NCBI RefSeq assembly: GCF_006715025.1
Contig: NZ_VFMK01000001.1
Span: 1,116,001-1,180,000, forward strand
Length of the DNA: 64,000 nucleotides
Direction of reading: 5' to 3'
From: Serratia fonticola
Lineage (GTDB): Bacteria; Pseudomonadota; Gammaproteobacteria; Enterobacterales; Enterobacteriaceae
The position numbers and the translations under genes are program-made. The notes under the pieces were generated by a model. It saw only the letters and a list, made by a program, of their open reading frames with translations. It was not told the DNA's origin and ran no database searches. Below, piece after piece: positions 1 through 9,028 of this stretch. Every line of letters begins with the position of its first letter. Position 1 is the first letter of the stretch.

Positions 1-1181
1 CTGCCGACAACTTTTTACGCAACCATGATATGGGCCTGCGTATTCGTGGTTTTGATGACAGCTATGAGATGACCATCAAAACGGCCGGTTCGGTGGTGGG
101 TGGGTTGCATCAGCGGCCGGAATATAACGTCGTTATCAGCAAGCCAGAGCTGGCCCTGAAAAAATTCCCGGCGGATATCTGGCCGGAAGGCTGCAAGTTG
201 GCGCAGTTGCAAAAGGCGCTCCAGCCGCTGTTTCGAACCGACTTTATGCGTGAAAAGTGGGTGGTCACTTACGGTGAAAGCGAGATTGAGATTGGTCTTG
301 ATCAAGGTGAAGTCCGTGCGGGGGATCTTTCCGAAGCGTTATGCGAACTTGAGCTGGAACTGAAAAGCGGCGCAACCCGTGATTTGCTGGCGTTGGCGAC
401 GGCATTGGCTGAACAGGGCGGTTTGCGCCAGGGCAGCCTCAGCAAAGCGGCGCGAGGTTATCATTTGGCGCAGGGGAATACAGAACGCGAATTGCGCCCG
501 CTGACGGTGCTGAAGCCCGCGCCTAAATCCACGGTTGAACAAGGTATGGTTGCGGCCTTCGAGTTGGCGCTGAGCCATTGGCAGTATCACGAAGAGCTGT
601 GGCTGCGTGGTGATAAGCAAGCACGTCGTGCGGTGATGGAAGCTATCGGCCTGATCCGCCAGGCTCTGGTGATTTTTGGTGGCTTGGTGCCACGTAAGGC
701 GAGTGCCGATTTACGGGCACGCCTGACCGCGCTGGAACCCTTGCTGGTGGACAAAACCACCGAGCCGCAGGCGCTGTGTTACAGCGCAGAGTATCTGCAA
801 TGTAAGTTGGCGCTCACATCGTGGTTGATCACCGGCGCATGGCGGCCGTTTATTGATGCCAAGTCTCAGAGCAAGCTGGACGGTTCCTTCAAACGCTTCT
901 GCGATATTATGCTAGGCCGTAGCGCCGCCGAGCTGAAAGAGGCCTTTACGCGTACCCTGAATGAAGATGAATATCAGGAACAATTACCTCGCCTGACGCG
1001 CCAGGTACTTGCGTTTATTCTGCTTTCTGGCGCTTATCCAGACAGCGAAACCGGGCCGTTCATTGCAAGCTGGCGTGAACTGCAATCAGCCGTTTCAGAG
1101 CGTCGTCAGGGTTGGTACGAAGCCAGCCGTAAACAAGCGCTTTCCCATGCGCCATTCTGGTTAAACGGCGCGGTTCGTTAA
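1..1181 (+). CDS. ygiF: Inorganic triphosphatase YgiF, 5' end missing (window edge)
   Basis: CYTH-CHAD family inorganic triphosphatase, which hydrolyses tripolyphosphate. The reading frame is open from base 3 with no start inside the window, so the N-terminal part, including the ExExK motif, lies upstream; E. coli YgiF is about 433 residues and roughly 390 are present here. The visible start (MGLRIRG, then EMTIKT) is the basic strand region of the CYTH tunnel. The C-terminal half is helical with histidines in HWQYHEELWL, typical of a CHAD domain. It precedes glnE on the same strand, as in E. coli; the 47-bp gap holds a hairpin (GGCCTGC/GCAGGCC, 1190-1209) with no T-tract, so the two genes may be co-transcribed. 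Confidence 0.93.
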   Translation, partial: ADNFLRNHDMGLRIRGFDDSYEMTIKTAGSVVGGLHQRPEYNVVISKPELALKKFPADIWPEGCKLAQLQKALQPLFRTDFMREKWVVTYGESEIEIGLDQGEVRAGDLSEALCELELELKSGATRDLLALATALAEQGGLRQGSLSKAARGYHLAQGNTERELRPLTVLKPAPKSTVEQGMVAAFELALSHWQYHEELWLRGDKQARRAVMEAIGLIRQALVIFGGLVPRKASADLRARLTALEPLLVDKTTEPQALCYSAEYLQCKLALTSWLITGAWRPFIDAKSQSKLDGSFKRFCDIMLGRSAAELKEAFTRTLNEDEYQEQLPRLTRQVLAFILLSGAYPDSETGPFIASWRELQSAVSERRQGWYEASRKQALSHAPFWLNGAVR

Positions 1182-1228
1182 TCACAGTAGGCCTGCCGGG
1201 CTGCAGGCCATAGAACGGGTCATTCACT

Positions 1229-4066
1229 ATGTTGCCACTCTCTGCTGCGTTACAGGTTCAGGCACAGAATATCGTGCAGCGTTTTCAGGAAATTCAGGGT
1301 GCCGGGGAGAGACTCAGCGCCATAGAACAAGGCGTTTTGGCATCGAGCGATTTTGTCAGTGACATGTTGCTTAGCCATCCGCAATGGTTGGAGACGCTGC
1401 GCCAGCAGCCGCCAGTGGCCGACGAGTGGCAGCATTATGCCGCCTGGTTGCAGGACTCCCTTGAAGACGTGAGTGACGAAGCACAGCTAATGCGTGTGCT
1501 GCGCCTGTTCCGCCGCGAGAGCCTGGTACGCATTGCATGGGCGCAGGCTCAACGGCTCTGTTCCACGGAGGAAACGCTGCAACAGCTGAGCGCACTGGCG
1601 GAAACGCTGATTGTCAGCGCGCGTGACTGGCTATATCAAACCTGTTGTCGTGAGTGGGGCACGCCGTGCAATGCGGATGGTGTGCCGCAACCGCTGCTGA
1701 TCCTGGGGATGGGCAAGCTCGGCGGTGGCGAACTGAATTTCTCATCGGATATCGATCTGATCTTCGCCTATCCGGAAAACGGTCATACCCAAGGCGGGCG
1801 GCGTGAACTGGATAATGCCCAGTTCTTTACCCGTTTGGGGCAACGGTTGATCAAAGCGCTGGATCAGCAAACCATCGACGGCTTTGTCTACCGCGTGGAT
1901 ATGCGCCTACGCCCCTTCGGCGACAGCGGCCCGCTGGTGATGAGCTTTGCTGCGCTGGAAGATTATTACCAGGAGCAGGGACGTGACTGGGAGCGCTACG
2001 CGATGGTGAAGGCCCGCTTGATGGGGGGATCTGAAGATCCCTATAGCCAGGAACTGCGTAAAACGCTGCGGCCTTTCGTATTCCGCCGTTATATCGATTT
2101 CAGCGTGATCCAGTCACTGCGCAATATGAAGGGCATGATTGCCCGTGAAGTGCGGCGACGTGGGCTGAAAGACAATATCAAACTGGGGGCCGGTGGCATC
2201 CGGGAAATTGAATTTATTACCCAGGTATTCCAACTGATCCGCGGTGGACGTGAACCCAGCCTGCAGGGGCGTTCACTGTTGCCGACGTTGCAGGCCGTTG
2301 GGACGTTGGGATTGCTGACCCCGCAACAGGTTGCGCAATTGAGCTCGGGTTATCTGTTCCTGCGGCGGCTGGAGAATCTGCTGCAGGCGATTGCTGACCA
2401 GCAGACGCAAACTTTGCCACAGGATGAATTGGATCAGGCACGCCTGGCCTGGGGGATGGATCAGCCTGACTGGCCATCACTGATAGCCGCATTAGAAGGC
2501 CATATGCAGCAGGTTAGAGCGGTATTTGACGACCTGATCGGCGACGATAGCCCAGATGTGGGAGAAGACCCTAACTATCAGCATTTCCACAGCCTGTGGC
2601 AGGATGCGCTGGAAGAGGATGAGCTGGCTCCGCTGACGCCGCATTTGGGTGAAGAAGCCCGGCGGCAGATGCTGCGTACTATCGCCGAATTCCGCCATGA
2701 CGTGGACAAACGCACCATTGGCCCGCGTGGGCGTGATGTGCTGGATCAACTGATGCCCCGTTTGCTGGCAGAAGTTTGCCCACGCCTTGATGCCGCGACG
2801 GCGTTGGTGCGCCTGACACAGCTGTTGCTGAGTATCGTGACTCGCACCACTTATCTTGAATTGCTGGTGGAGTATCACGCGGCTCTGAGCCACTTAATCC
2901 GTCTGTGCGCGGCATCACCGATGGTCACCAGCCAACTGGCTCGTTATCCGCTATTGCTGGATGAATTGTTGGATACGGCCACGCTGTATCAACCCGTGGC
3001 TCCCGATGCCTACCGCAGCGAACTGCGCCAATACCGTCTGCGGGTGCCGGAAGATGATGAAGAGCAGCAGTTGGAGGCGTTGCGGCAGTTCAAGCAGGCA
3101 CAGCAGTTGCGCATCGCCGCCGCGGATATTGCGGAAGCGTTACCGGTGATGAAAGTGAGCGATCACTTAACCTACCTGGCCGAGGCGATCATTGATGCGG
3201 TAGTGCAGCAGGCATGGAACGACATGGTGGCGCGCTACGGCCAGCCAACCCATCTGCACGAGCGGGAAGGGCGCGGTTTCGCGGTGATCGGCTACGGTAA
3301 ACTTGGGGGTTGGGAATTAGGCTACAGTTCGGACCTCGATCTGGTATTCCTGCTGGATTGCCCACCAGAGGTGATGACGGATGGCGATCGCTGCATTGAT
3401 GGCCGCCAGTTCTATTTGCGCCTGGCTCAGCGCGTCATGCACTTGTTCAGCACCCGCACCTCTTCCGGCATTCTCTATGAGGTGGATGCACGCCTGCGCC
3501 CTTCTGGTGCCGCCGGGATGCTGGTCAGCACTATTGACGCTTTTGCCGATTATCAACATAACGAAGCCTGGACCTGGGAGCATCAGGCTCTGGTACGGGC
3601 GCGCATCGTGTATGGCGATCCGGCATTGCATCAGCAATTTGACACTATTCGCCGCGAGATCTTGTGTAAGCCGCGTGAGGCAGAAAAGCTGCAACAAGAA
3701 GTGCGCGAAATGCGCGAGAAGATGCGCAACCACCTGGGTAATAAACAGCGCGATCTGTTTGATATCAAAGCCGACGAAGGTGGCATCACGGATATCGAAT
3801 TTATCGCCCAATATCTGGTCTTACGTTACGCTGGAGAGGAGCCGCGCTTGACGCGCTGGTCGGACAACGTGCGTATCTTTGAGCTGATGGCCAATTACGA
3901 CATCATGCCAGAGGAAGAGGCGCGAGCGCTGACCAAAGCCTATGTCACCATGCGTGATGAAATCCATCATCTGGCGCTGCAGGAGCATTCCAGCAAAGTC
4001 AGCAGTGAGCTGTTTACCGCTGAGCGTGAGCAGGTGCGTGTCAGTTGGCGCAAATGGCTGGGCTGA
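1229..4066 (+). CDS. glnE: Bifunctional glutamine synthetase adenylyltransferase/adenylyl-removing enzyme
   Basis: GlnE adenylylates glutamine synthetase when nitrogen is plentiful and removes the AMP when it is scarce, under control of PII. At 945 residues it matches the E. coli length (946). Two nucleotidyltransferase cores are visible: GMGKLGGGELNFSSDIDLIF near residues 157-176 (adenylyl-removing half) and GYGKLGGWELGYSSDLDLVF near 688-707 (adenylyltransferase half), each with the D-x-D metal pair, and each followed by a helical bundle. It lies downstream of ygiF on the same strand and is followed by a repeat array rather than directly by hldE. Confidence 0.97.
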   Translation: MLPLSAALQVQAQNIVQRFQEIQGAGERLSAIEQGVLASSDFVSDMLLSHPQWLETLRQQPPVADEWQHYAAWLQDSLEDVSDEAQLMRVLRLFRRESLVRIAWAQAQRLCSTEETLQQLSALAETLIVSARDWLYQTCCREWGTPCNADGVPQPLLILGMGKLGGGELNFSSDIDLIFAYPENGHTQGGRRELDNAQFFTRLGQRLIKALDQQTIDGFVYRVDMRLRPFGDSGPLVMSFAALEDYYQEQGRDWERYAMVKARLMGGSEDPYSQELRKTLRPFVFRRYIDFSVIQSLRNMKGMIAREVRRRGLKDNIKLGAGGIREIEFITQVFQLIRGGREPSLQGRSLLPTLQAVGTLGLLTPQQVAQLSSGYLFLRRLENLLQAIADQQTQTLPQDELDQARLAWGMDQPDWPSLIAALEGHMQQVRAVFDDLIGDDSPDVGEDPNYQHFHSLWQDALEEDELAPLTPHLGEEARRQMLRTIAEFRHDVDKRTIGPRGRDVLDQLMPRLLAEVCPRLDAATALVRLTQLLLSIVTRTTYLELLVEYHAALSHLIRLCAASPMVTSQLARYPLLLDELLDTATLYQPVAPDAYRSELRQYRLRVPEDDEEQQLEALRQFKQAQQLRIAAADIAEALPVMKVSDHLTYLAEAIIDAVVQQAWNDMVARYGQPTHLHEREGRGFAVIGYGKLGGWELGYSSDLDLVFLLDCPPEVMTDGDRCIDGRQFYLRLAQRVMHLFSTRTSSGILYEVDARLRPSGAAGMLVSTIDAFADYQHNEAWTWEHQALVRARIVYGDPALHQQFDTIRREILCKPREAEKLQQEVREMREKMRNHLGNKQRDLFDIKADEGGITDIEFIAQYLVLRYAGEEPRLTRWSDNVRIFELMANYDIMPEEEARALTKAYVTMRDEIHHLALQEHSSKVSSELFTAEREQVRVSWRKWLG

Positions 4067-4080
4067 GGGGCATATGTATC

Positions 4081-4625
4081 CCCTCACCCTAACCCTCTCC
4101 CCAAAGGAGAGGGGATCGATCGAGTGTGTTTGAAATTATAGTGGCTCACCTCGGCAGAGGAGGCGATCGAGTCTGTTGAGACTATCGCTTGACTGCCAAA
4201 CGAGTGGGGGCCATAAGCTCCCTCTCCCGAATGGAGAGGGGATCGATCGAGTGTTTGAAATTATAGTGGCTAACCTCGGCTGAGGAGGCGATCGAGTCTG
4301 TTGAGACTATCGCTTTACTGCCAAACGAGTGGGGGCCATAAGCCCCCTCTCCCTGTGGGAGAGGGGATAGAGTGTGTTTGAAATTATAGTGGCTCACCTT
4401 GGCTGAGGAGGCGATCGAGTCTGTTGAGACTATCGCTTTACTGCCAAACGAGTGGGGGCCATAAGCCCCCTCTCCCTGTGGGAGAGGGGATAGAGTGTGT
4501 TTGAAATTATAGTGGCTCACCTCGGCTGAGGAGGCGATCGAGTCTGTTGAGACTATCGCTTTACTGCCAAACGAGTGGGGGCTATAAGCTCCCTCTCCCC
4601 GTGGGAGAGGGTTGGGGTGAGGGGC
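4081..4625. repeat. Tandem hairpin/spacer repeat array (five hairpins, four near-identical spacers)
   Basis: This fills the 633-bp gap between glnE and hldE. Five inverted repeats of the type CCCTCTCC(C)...GGGAGAGGG (about 4093-4113, 4220-4240, 4345-4365, 4468-4488, 4594-4611) alternate with four near-identical spacers; landmark GTGGCT recurs at 4141, 4266, 4389 and 4512, a period of 123-125 bp. Each spacer has two further potential hairpins, CCTC/GAGG and GCGAT-cg-AGTCT/AGACT-ATCGC. The outermost arms (CCCTCACCCTAACCCTC at 4081 and its near complement ending at 4624) are mutually inverted, so the whole array is bracketed like one expanded palindromic repeat. The CCCTCACCCTAACCCTCTCC palindrome is a dispersed motif of many proteobacteria. 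The spacers are alike, so this is not CRISPR. Apparent reading frames through it are translated repeat. Confidence 0.9.
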
Positions 4626-4699
4626 AGTTTTTACGGGTATGGCGGCTTCTATGCTACTATCTGCCGAATTTATTTTTATGACTTGTTTGGAGTTATCGG

Positions 4700-6130
4700 A
4701 TGAAAGTTACACTGCCTGATTTTCGCCGCGCCGGTGTGTTGGTGGTTGGTGACGTCATGTTGGATCGCTATTGGTATGGGCCGACCAGCCGTATTTCGCC
4801 GGAAGCCCCGGTGCCGGTGGTCAAGGTTGAAACCATCGAGGAGCGTCCAGGTGGTGCGGCTAACGTGGCGATGAATATTGCTTCGCTAGGGGCCAATTCG
4901 CGCCTGGTGGGGTTGACGGGGATTGACGATGCAGCGCGTGCATTGAGCGCCAAGCTGAATGAAGTCAATGTCCGCTGCGACTTTGTCTCGGTGCCAACGC
5001 ATCCGACAATCACCAAGCTACGTGTACTTTCCCGTAACCAACAGCTGATCCGCCTCGATTTTGAAGAAGGCTTTTCCAACGTTGATCCGCAACCAATCCT
5101 GGAGCGTATCCAGCAAGCGTTGCCGCAGATTGGCGCTCTGGTGCTGTCGGATTATGCCAAGGGAGCGTTAAGCAAAATACAGGGCATGATTACGCTAGCC
5201 CGTGCGGCGAAGGTTCCGGTCTTGATCGATCCTAAAGGGACGGATTTTGAACGTTATCGCGGCGCAACGTTGCTGACTCCTAACCTGTCTGAATTCGAAG
5301 CCGTGGTCGGCCACTGCAAAACGGAAGAAGAACTGGTCGAGCGTGGTATGAAGCTGGTGGCAGACTATGATCTGTCGGCGCTGTTGATCACCCGTTCCGA
5401 GCAGGGTATGACGTTGCTGCAACCGGGGCATGCACCGCTGCATCTGCCAACCCAGGCGCAGGAAGTGTTCGACGTGACCGGGGCCGGTGATACAGTGATC
5501 GGCGTTCTGGCTGCCGCCCTGGCTGCGGGCAATACGCTCGAGGAGTCCTGTTTCCTGGCCAACGCCGCTGCGGGTGTGGTGGTCGGCAAACTGGGGACGT
5601 CTACCGTATCGCCTATCGAACTGGAAAATGCCATTCGTGGCCGCGCCGAAACCGGCTTTGGCGTAATGACGGAGGCCGAACTGAAAAATGCTGTGGCGCA
5701 GGCACGTCAGCGCGGCGAGAAAGTCGTGATGACCAACGGTATTTTCGACATTCTTCATGCTGGTCATGTCTCCTACCTGGCTAATGCGCGTAAGTTGGGC
5801 GATCGTCTGATTGTGGCAGTGAATAGCGATGCCTCAACCAAACGCCTGAAAGGGGAAACCCGGCCGATCAACCCGCTAGAAAACCGTATGGTGGTGCTTG
5901 GTGCATTGGAAGCGGTGGATTGGGTTGTGCCGTTTGAAGAAGATACGCCACAGCGCCTGATTGCCGATATCCTGCCGGACCTGCTGGTGAAAGGCGGCGA
6001 TTATCAACCACATGAAATCGCGGGCAGCGCCGAAGTGTGGGCCAACGGTGGTGATGTGAGAGTGCTGAACTTTGAGGATGGGTTGTCAACAACCAACATC
6101 ATCAAGGCTATCAAGGGTGAGCGCGGTTAA
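4700..6130 (+). CDS. hldE: Bifunctional heptose 7-phosphate kinase/heptose 1-phosphate adenylyltransferase
   Basis: HldE carries out two steps in making ADP-L-glycero-D-manno-heptose for the lipopolysaccharide inner core: phosphorylation at C1 and transfer of AMP. It has 476 residues (E. coli 477). The first ~320 residues are a PfkB-type kinase with the GG-x-AN-A motif near residue 53 and DVTGAGDT near 257-264. From ~340 there is a cytidylyltransferase-type domain with TNGIFDILHAGH; the HxGH histidines are at about 353 and 356. The start is supported by GGAG at 4689-4692. The gene directly follows the tandem repeat array, so its promoter lies in the last ~75 bp before the ATG. Confidence 0.97.
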   Translation: MKVTLPDFRRAGVLVVGDVMLDRYWYGPTSRISPEAPVPVVKVETIEERPGGAANVAMNIASLGANSRLVGLTGIDDAARALSAKLNEVNVRCDFVSVPTHPTITKLRVLSRNQQLIRLDFEEGFSNVDPQPILERIQQALPQIGALVLSDYAKGALSKIQGMITLARAAKVPVLIDPKGTDFERYRGATLLTPNLSEFEAVVGHCKTEEELVERGMKLVADYDLSALLITRSEQGMTLLQPGHAPLHLPTQAQEVFDVTGAGDTVIGVLAAALAAGNTLEESCFLANAAAGVVVGKLGTSTVSPIELENAIRGRAETGFGVMTEAELKNAVAQARQRGEKVVMTNGIFDILHAGHVSYLANARKLGDRLIVAVNSDASTKRLKGETRPINPLENRMVVLGALEAVDWVVPFEEDTPQRLIADILPDLLVKGGDYQPHEIAGSAEVWANGGDVRVLNFEDGLSTTNIIKAIKGERG

Positions 6131-6144
6131 CGTTATCTCTATAG

Positions 6145-6270
6145 ATACCCTATGGATTTCAAGTTGCAGCCAGGCAACAAACTCACTCATCCCCAAGAGC
6201 TTACTACTGTAAGTGACGGAGGGGAGAGTGAGCGCAGTTAACAACGCGGCAGATTGAAAGACGACGGGTA
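6145..6270. repeat. ERIC element (full length, 126 bp)
   Basis: Enterobacterial repetitive intergenic consensus element between hldE and yjeH. It starts with ATACCCTATGGATTTCAAGT, ends with GAAAGACGACGGGTA, and holds the diagnostic core CCCCAAGAGCTTAC...GTAAGTGACGGAGGGG. Its length is close to the canonical 127 bp. It ends only 16 bp before the GTG start of yjeH, so the transcript would carry the ERIC fold immediately before the ribosome binding region. Confidence 0.9.
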
Positions 6271-6286
6271 AACAGGGCGGTTTACA

Positions 6287-7540
6287 GTGAGTGGATTAAA
6301 GCAGGAGCTGAGTTTAGCGCAGGGCGTTGGGCTATTGTCCACTTCACTGCTGGGTACCGGCGTGTTTGCCGTTCCCGCATTGGCCGCGCAGGTGGCAGGC
6401 GGCGATAGCCTGTGGGCCTGGCCAATATTGATTGTGCTGGTTTTCCCGATCGCCATCGCCTTTGCGGCTCTGGGTCGCCATTTTCCAAGTGCTGGTGGTG
6501 CCGCACACTTTGTCGGGATGGCTTTTGGGCCACGCATGGCAAAGGTGACCGCCTGGCTGTTTCTTTCCGTGATCCCCGTTGGGTTACCTGCGGCATTGCA
6601 GATTGCCGCCGGTTTCTGGCAGGCTGCGTTTGGCTGGGATGCCAATGGTTTGCTGGTGGTTCAGATCGCCACACTGGTGGTGATTTGGCTGCTTGGCACG
6701 CGCAGTGCGGGGTCTAGCGCTAATATTCAGACGTTGATCGCCATTCTGGTGGTGGCCTTAGTGCTGGCAATCTGGTGGCAAGGGGAGATAGCACCTGGTC
6801 AGATCCCCTGGCCGGCGGTCAGCGATATTTCTCCTCCCAATATGTTCCACGCGTTGGCGGTCATGTTTTGGTGTTTTGTCGGGCTGGAGGCGTTTGCGCA
6901 TCTGGCAACCGAGTTCCGCAATCCGGAGCGTGATTTTCCGCGCGCATTGCTGCTAGGGCTGTTGGTTGCTGGCGCAGTCTATTGGGGCTGTACCGTTGCG
7001 GTTCTGCACTTTCATGCTTACGGAGAGCATCAAGCGGCTGCGGCATCGCTGCCCGGAATTGTAGTGCAACTGTTCGGCGAACATGCACTGTGGGTTGCCT
7101 GCATCATTGGCTATCTGGCCTGTTTTGCCAGCGTGAATATCTATACCCAGAGCTTTGCGCGTCTTGTCTGGTCCCAGGCACAGGAAAAACCCAACAGCGC
7201 ACTGGCTAAACTTTCCGCCGGGCAGGTGCCGGTCAATGCGCTGAGCACGGTCGTGGGCAGTTGCCTGATCTTCGCCTTGCTGATCTATACCCTGAAGCTG
7301 CCGCTGGATACGTTGCTGGTGTATGCCAATGGCATTTTTGTGCTGATTTATCTGATGTGTATGTTGGCAGGTTGCCGGATATTGCAGGGGCGTTCACGCT
7401 GGATGGCGATCGTCGGTTCGCTACTGTGCTTGCTGCTGTTGGGGATCATCGGTTGGAAGAGCCTGTATGCGCTGGCTATGTTAGTGTTGATCTGGCTGGT
7501 GCTGCCGCGTCGGGTACAGCCGGTGGTCAGAAAAAGGTAA
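6287..7540 (+). CDS. yjeH: L-methionine/branched-chain amino-acid exporter YjeH
   Basis: An APC-superfamily inner-membrane transporter of 417 residues, highly similar throughout to E. coli YjeH, which exports methionine and branched-chain amino acids. The N-terminus (QGVGLLSTSLLGTGVFAVPA) carries the glycine-rich unwound first membrane helix of the family; about 12 hydrophobic segments follow, with the conserved MFWCFVGLEAFAHLA and RNPERDFPRA segments in the middle. The start is GTG at 6287 (reads SGLKQEL, as in YjeH) with only a weak purine-rich site before it. In E. coli this gene lies elsewhere; here it sits between hldE and ubiK, just after an ERIC element. Confidence 0.92.
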   Translation: MSGLKQELSLAQGVGLLSTSLLGTGVFAVPALAAQVAGGDSLWAWPILIVLVFPIAIAFAALGRHFPSAGGAAHFVGMAFGPRMAKVTAWLFLSVIPVGLPAALQIAAGFWQAAFGWDANGLLVVQIATLVVIWLLGTRSAGSSANIQTLIAILVVALVLAIWWQGEIAPGQIPWPAVSDISPPNMFHALAVMFWCFVGLEAFAHLATEFRNPERDFPRALLLGLLVAGAVYWGCTVAVLHFHAYGEHQAAAASLPGIVVQLFGEHALWVACIIGYLACFASVNIYTQSFARLVWSQAQEKPNSALAKLSAGQVPVNALSTVVGSCLIFALLIYTLKLPLDTLLVYANGIFVLIYLMCMLAGCRILQGRSRWMAIVGSLLCLLLLGIIGWKSLYALAMLVLIWLVLPRRVQPVVRKR

Positions 7541-7558
7541 GGGCGCGCTGCCGCGCCC
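7541..7558 (-). terminator. Hairpin between convergent yjeH and ubiK
   Basis: Perfect stem GGGCGCG/CGCGCCC with loop CTGC directly after the yjeH stop. Read on the minus strand it is followed by TTACCTTTTT, so it most likely ends ubiK transcription. On the plus strand there is no T-tract. Confidence 0.55.
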
Positions 7559-7568
7559 AGGCTTGGGC

Positions 7569-7844
7569 TTATTCGTCTTCCGATTTGGCTACCGGCGCGC
7601 TATTGAGCTTGCTTTCCATTTCGCTCAGACGCTGCTCCAGCAGTGCCAGCTTTTCACGGGTGCGCAGCAACACCTGAGTCTGCACATCAAACTCTTCGCG
7701 ATTAACCAGATCCAGACGGGTCAGCTGCGCTTGCAGCACCTGACGGATTTTCTTCTCAACGTCTTCCCCGAATTCCCGTACGCCTTTAGGCATCGATTCT
7801 TGTACCTGGCGTGCGATCTGTTCAATTTTTTTCGGGTCAATCAT
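7569..7844 (-). CDS. ubiK: Ubiquinone biosynthesis accessory factor UbiK
   Basis: A small 91-residue protein (E. coli YqiC/UbiK 96) that helps the Ubi complex assemble coenzyme Q at the membrane. It begins MIDPKKIEQIARQV and ends in a long charged coiled coil (REKLALLEQRLSEMESKL), the family's trimerisation region. It is transcribed alone, convergent with yjeH and divergent from the ribB leader region. Confidence 0.95.
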   Translation of the reverse strand: MIDPKKIEQIARQVQESMPKGVREFGEDVEKKIRQVLQAQLTRLDLVNREEFDVQTQVLLRTREKLALLEQRLSEMESKLNSAPVAKSEDE

Positions 7845-8046
7845 GGTGTTTACCTTTCTGATATTGGGTGGCTGGATTTAGGCTGTATCCCTCAATTGCA
7901 CGTGAGCGCCCGCCGTCGCAGACACAAAAGCCCGTAATCAAGGCAGAGGGTGCAGGGCCTAGTGTAATGCGAGTTACTCGCCGGATAAACTATTACCGTC
8001 CTGGAACCCTATACCCAAGAGTGTGATCGGCCAACATGGTGATGTC

Positions 8047-8075
8047 TTGAAAGACAACGGGGATGGGGTTATAGT
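8047..8075 (+). promoter_or_regulatory. Sigma-70-type promoter of the ribB leader
   Basis: TTGAAA at 8047-8052 and TATAGT at 8070-8075 are separated by 17 bp, and the FMN element begins about 8 bp later, where a transcript would be expected to start. The ubiK-ribB gap (7845-8353) holds this promoter, the riboswitch and its terminator; I see no gene between 7845 and 8040. Confidence 0.7.
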
Positions 8076-8082
8076 CGATATG

Positions 8083-8245
8083 CTTATTCTCAGGGCGGGG
8101 TGCAAGTCCCCACCGGCGGTAAATCACCATTCACGGTGAAAGCCCGCGAGCGCTCAACTTATCTCTCAGGAGTGGGTTAGAGGTCAGCAGATCCGGTGTA
8201 ATTCCGGGGCCGACGGTTATAGTCCGGATGGGAGAGAGTAACGGT
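8083..8245 (+). promoter_or_regulatory. FMN riboswitch (RFN element) controlling ribB
   Basis: The conserved RFN landmarks are in order: TCAGGGCGGGGTGCAAGTCC, then CACCGGCGGTAAATC, AGCCCGCGAGCG, a variable arm, GGTCAGCAGATCCGGTG, AATTCCGGGGCCGACGG and ATAGTCCGGATGGGAGAGAG. FMN binding to such leaders lowers ribB expression. The element lies 109-271 bp upstream of the ribB start. Confidence 0.97.
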
Positions 8246-8280
8246 ACCTGCCGGGCAAATGCTCGCTTGCGTTATTTTTT
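8239..8280 (+). terminator. Expression-platform terminator of the FMN riboswitch
   Basis: Immediately 3' of the aptamer, TAACG (8239-8243) can pair with CGTTA (8270-8274), enclosing a CGGGC/GCTCG hairpin, and is followed by six T residues (8275-8280). The TAACG strand belongs to the aptamer's closing region, as expected of a switch between aptamer-coupled folds. The fold was inferred by eye. Confidence 0.6.
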
Positions 8281-8353
8281 CGGCTATTGTTATAGCCACT
8301 CCTCAAGATCGCCCTGGTTCTGGTAATCCATAATATTAATGAGGTTTTTTACC

Positions 8354-9007
8354 ATGAATCAGACTCTACTTTCAGATTTCGGCACGCCGGTAGAACGCGT
8401 TGAACGCGCTCTTGATGCACTGCGCAATGGGCGCGGCGTCATGGTGCTTGATGATGAAAACCGTGAAAACGAAGGTGATATGATCTTCGCTGCAGAAACC
8501 ATGACCGTTGAACAGATGGCGCTGACCATTCGCCACGGTAGCGGTATTGTTTGCCTGTGTATCACCGAAGAACGTCGTCAGCAGCTTGAGCTGCCTATGA
8601 TGGTCAGCAACAACTCCAGCCAGTTCCAGACCGCCTTTACCGTGACGATTGAAGCGGCGCAGGGTGTAACCACTGGCGTTTCGGCTGGCGATCGTATCAC
8701 CACCATTCGTGCTGCCATTGCAGACAGTGCCAAACCAAGCGATCTGAACCGCCCTGGCCATGTCTTCCCGTTGCGTGCTCAGCCGGGGGGCGTATTGAGC
8801 CGCCGTGGCCATACCGAAGCGACGATCGACCTGGTTTCTATGGCCGGTTTCAAACCTGCAGGTGTACTGTGCGAGCTGACCAACGATGATGGCAGCATGG
8901 CGCATGCGCCGGAAGTGATCGCTTTTGCCAAGCAGCATGATATGACTGTGCTGACCATCGAAGATCTGGTCGCTTACCGTCAGTCGCAGGAAAAGAAAGC
9001 CAGCTGA
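8354..9007 (+). CDS. ribB: 3,4-dihydroxy-2-butanone-4-phosphate synthase
   Basis: RibB converts ribulose 5-phosphate to 3,4-dihydroxy-2-butanone 4-phosphate plus formate, supplying the xylene-ring carbons of riboflavin. With the start at 8354 it has 217 residues, the E. coli length, beginning MNQTLLSDFGTP. An upstream in-frame ATG (8339) overlaps the GAGG ribosome binding site at 8341-8344 and is rejected. The acidic loop DDENRENEGD (residues 33-42) and RPGHVFPLRAQPGG with the following GHTEA carry the metal and substrate ligands. It is a single gene under the FMN riboswitch. Confidence 0.97.
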   Translation: MNQTLLSDFGTPVERVERALDALRNGRGVMVLDDENRENEGDMIFAAETMTVEQMALTIRHGSGIVCLCITEERRQQLELPMMVSNNSSQFQTAFTVTIEAAQGVTTGVSAGDRITTIRAAIADSAKPSDLNRPGHVFPLRAQPGGVLSRRGHTEATIDLVSMAGFKPAGVLCELTNDDGSMAHAPEVIAFAKQHDMTVLTIEDLVAYRQSQEKKAS

Positions 9008-9028
9008 TAGGCTGATCAAGATGAAAAG

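Noticed and set aside
4182..4520. 112-residue open frame (minus strand) with repeated SHYNFKHTLSPLPQGEGAYG units
   Set aside because: It is the tandem DNA repeat array read through; the period is near 41 codons only because the unit is 123 bp. There is no ribosome binding site and no family.
4081..4625. CRISPR array
   Set aside because: Palindromic repeats alternate with spacers, but the spacers are nearly identical to each other and too long, and no cas gene is near.
8339..8353. Upstream ATG for ribB
   Set aside because: It overlaps the GAGG ribosome binding site of the ATG at 8354, which gives the family length of 217 residues.
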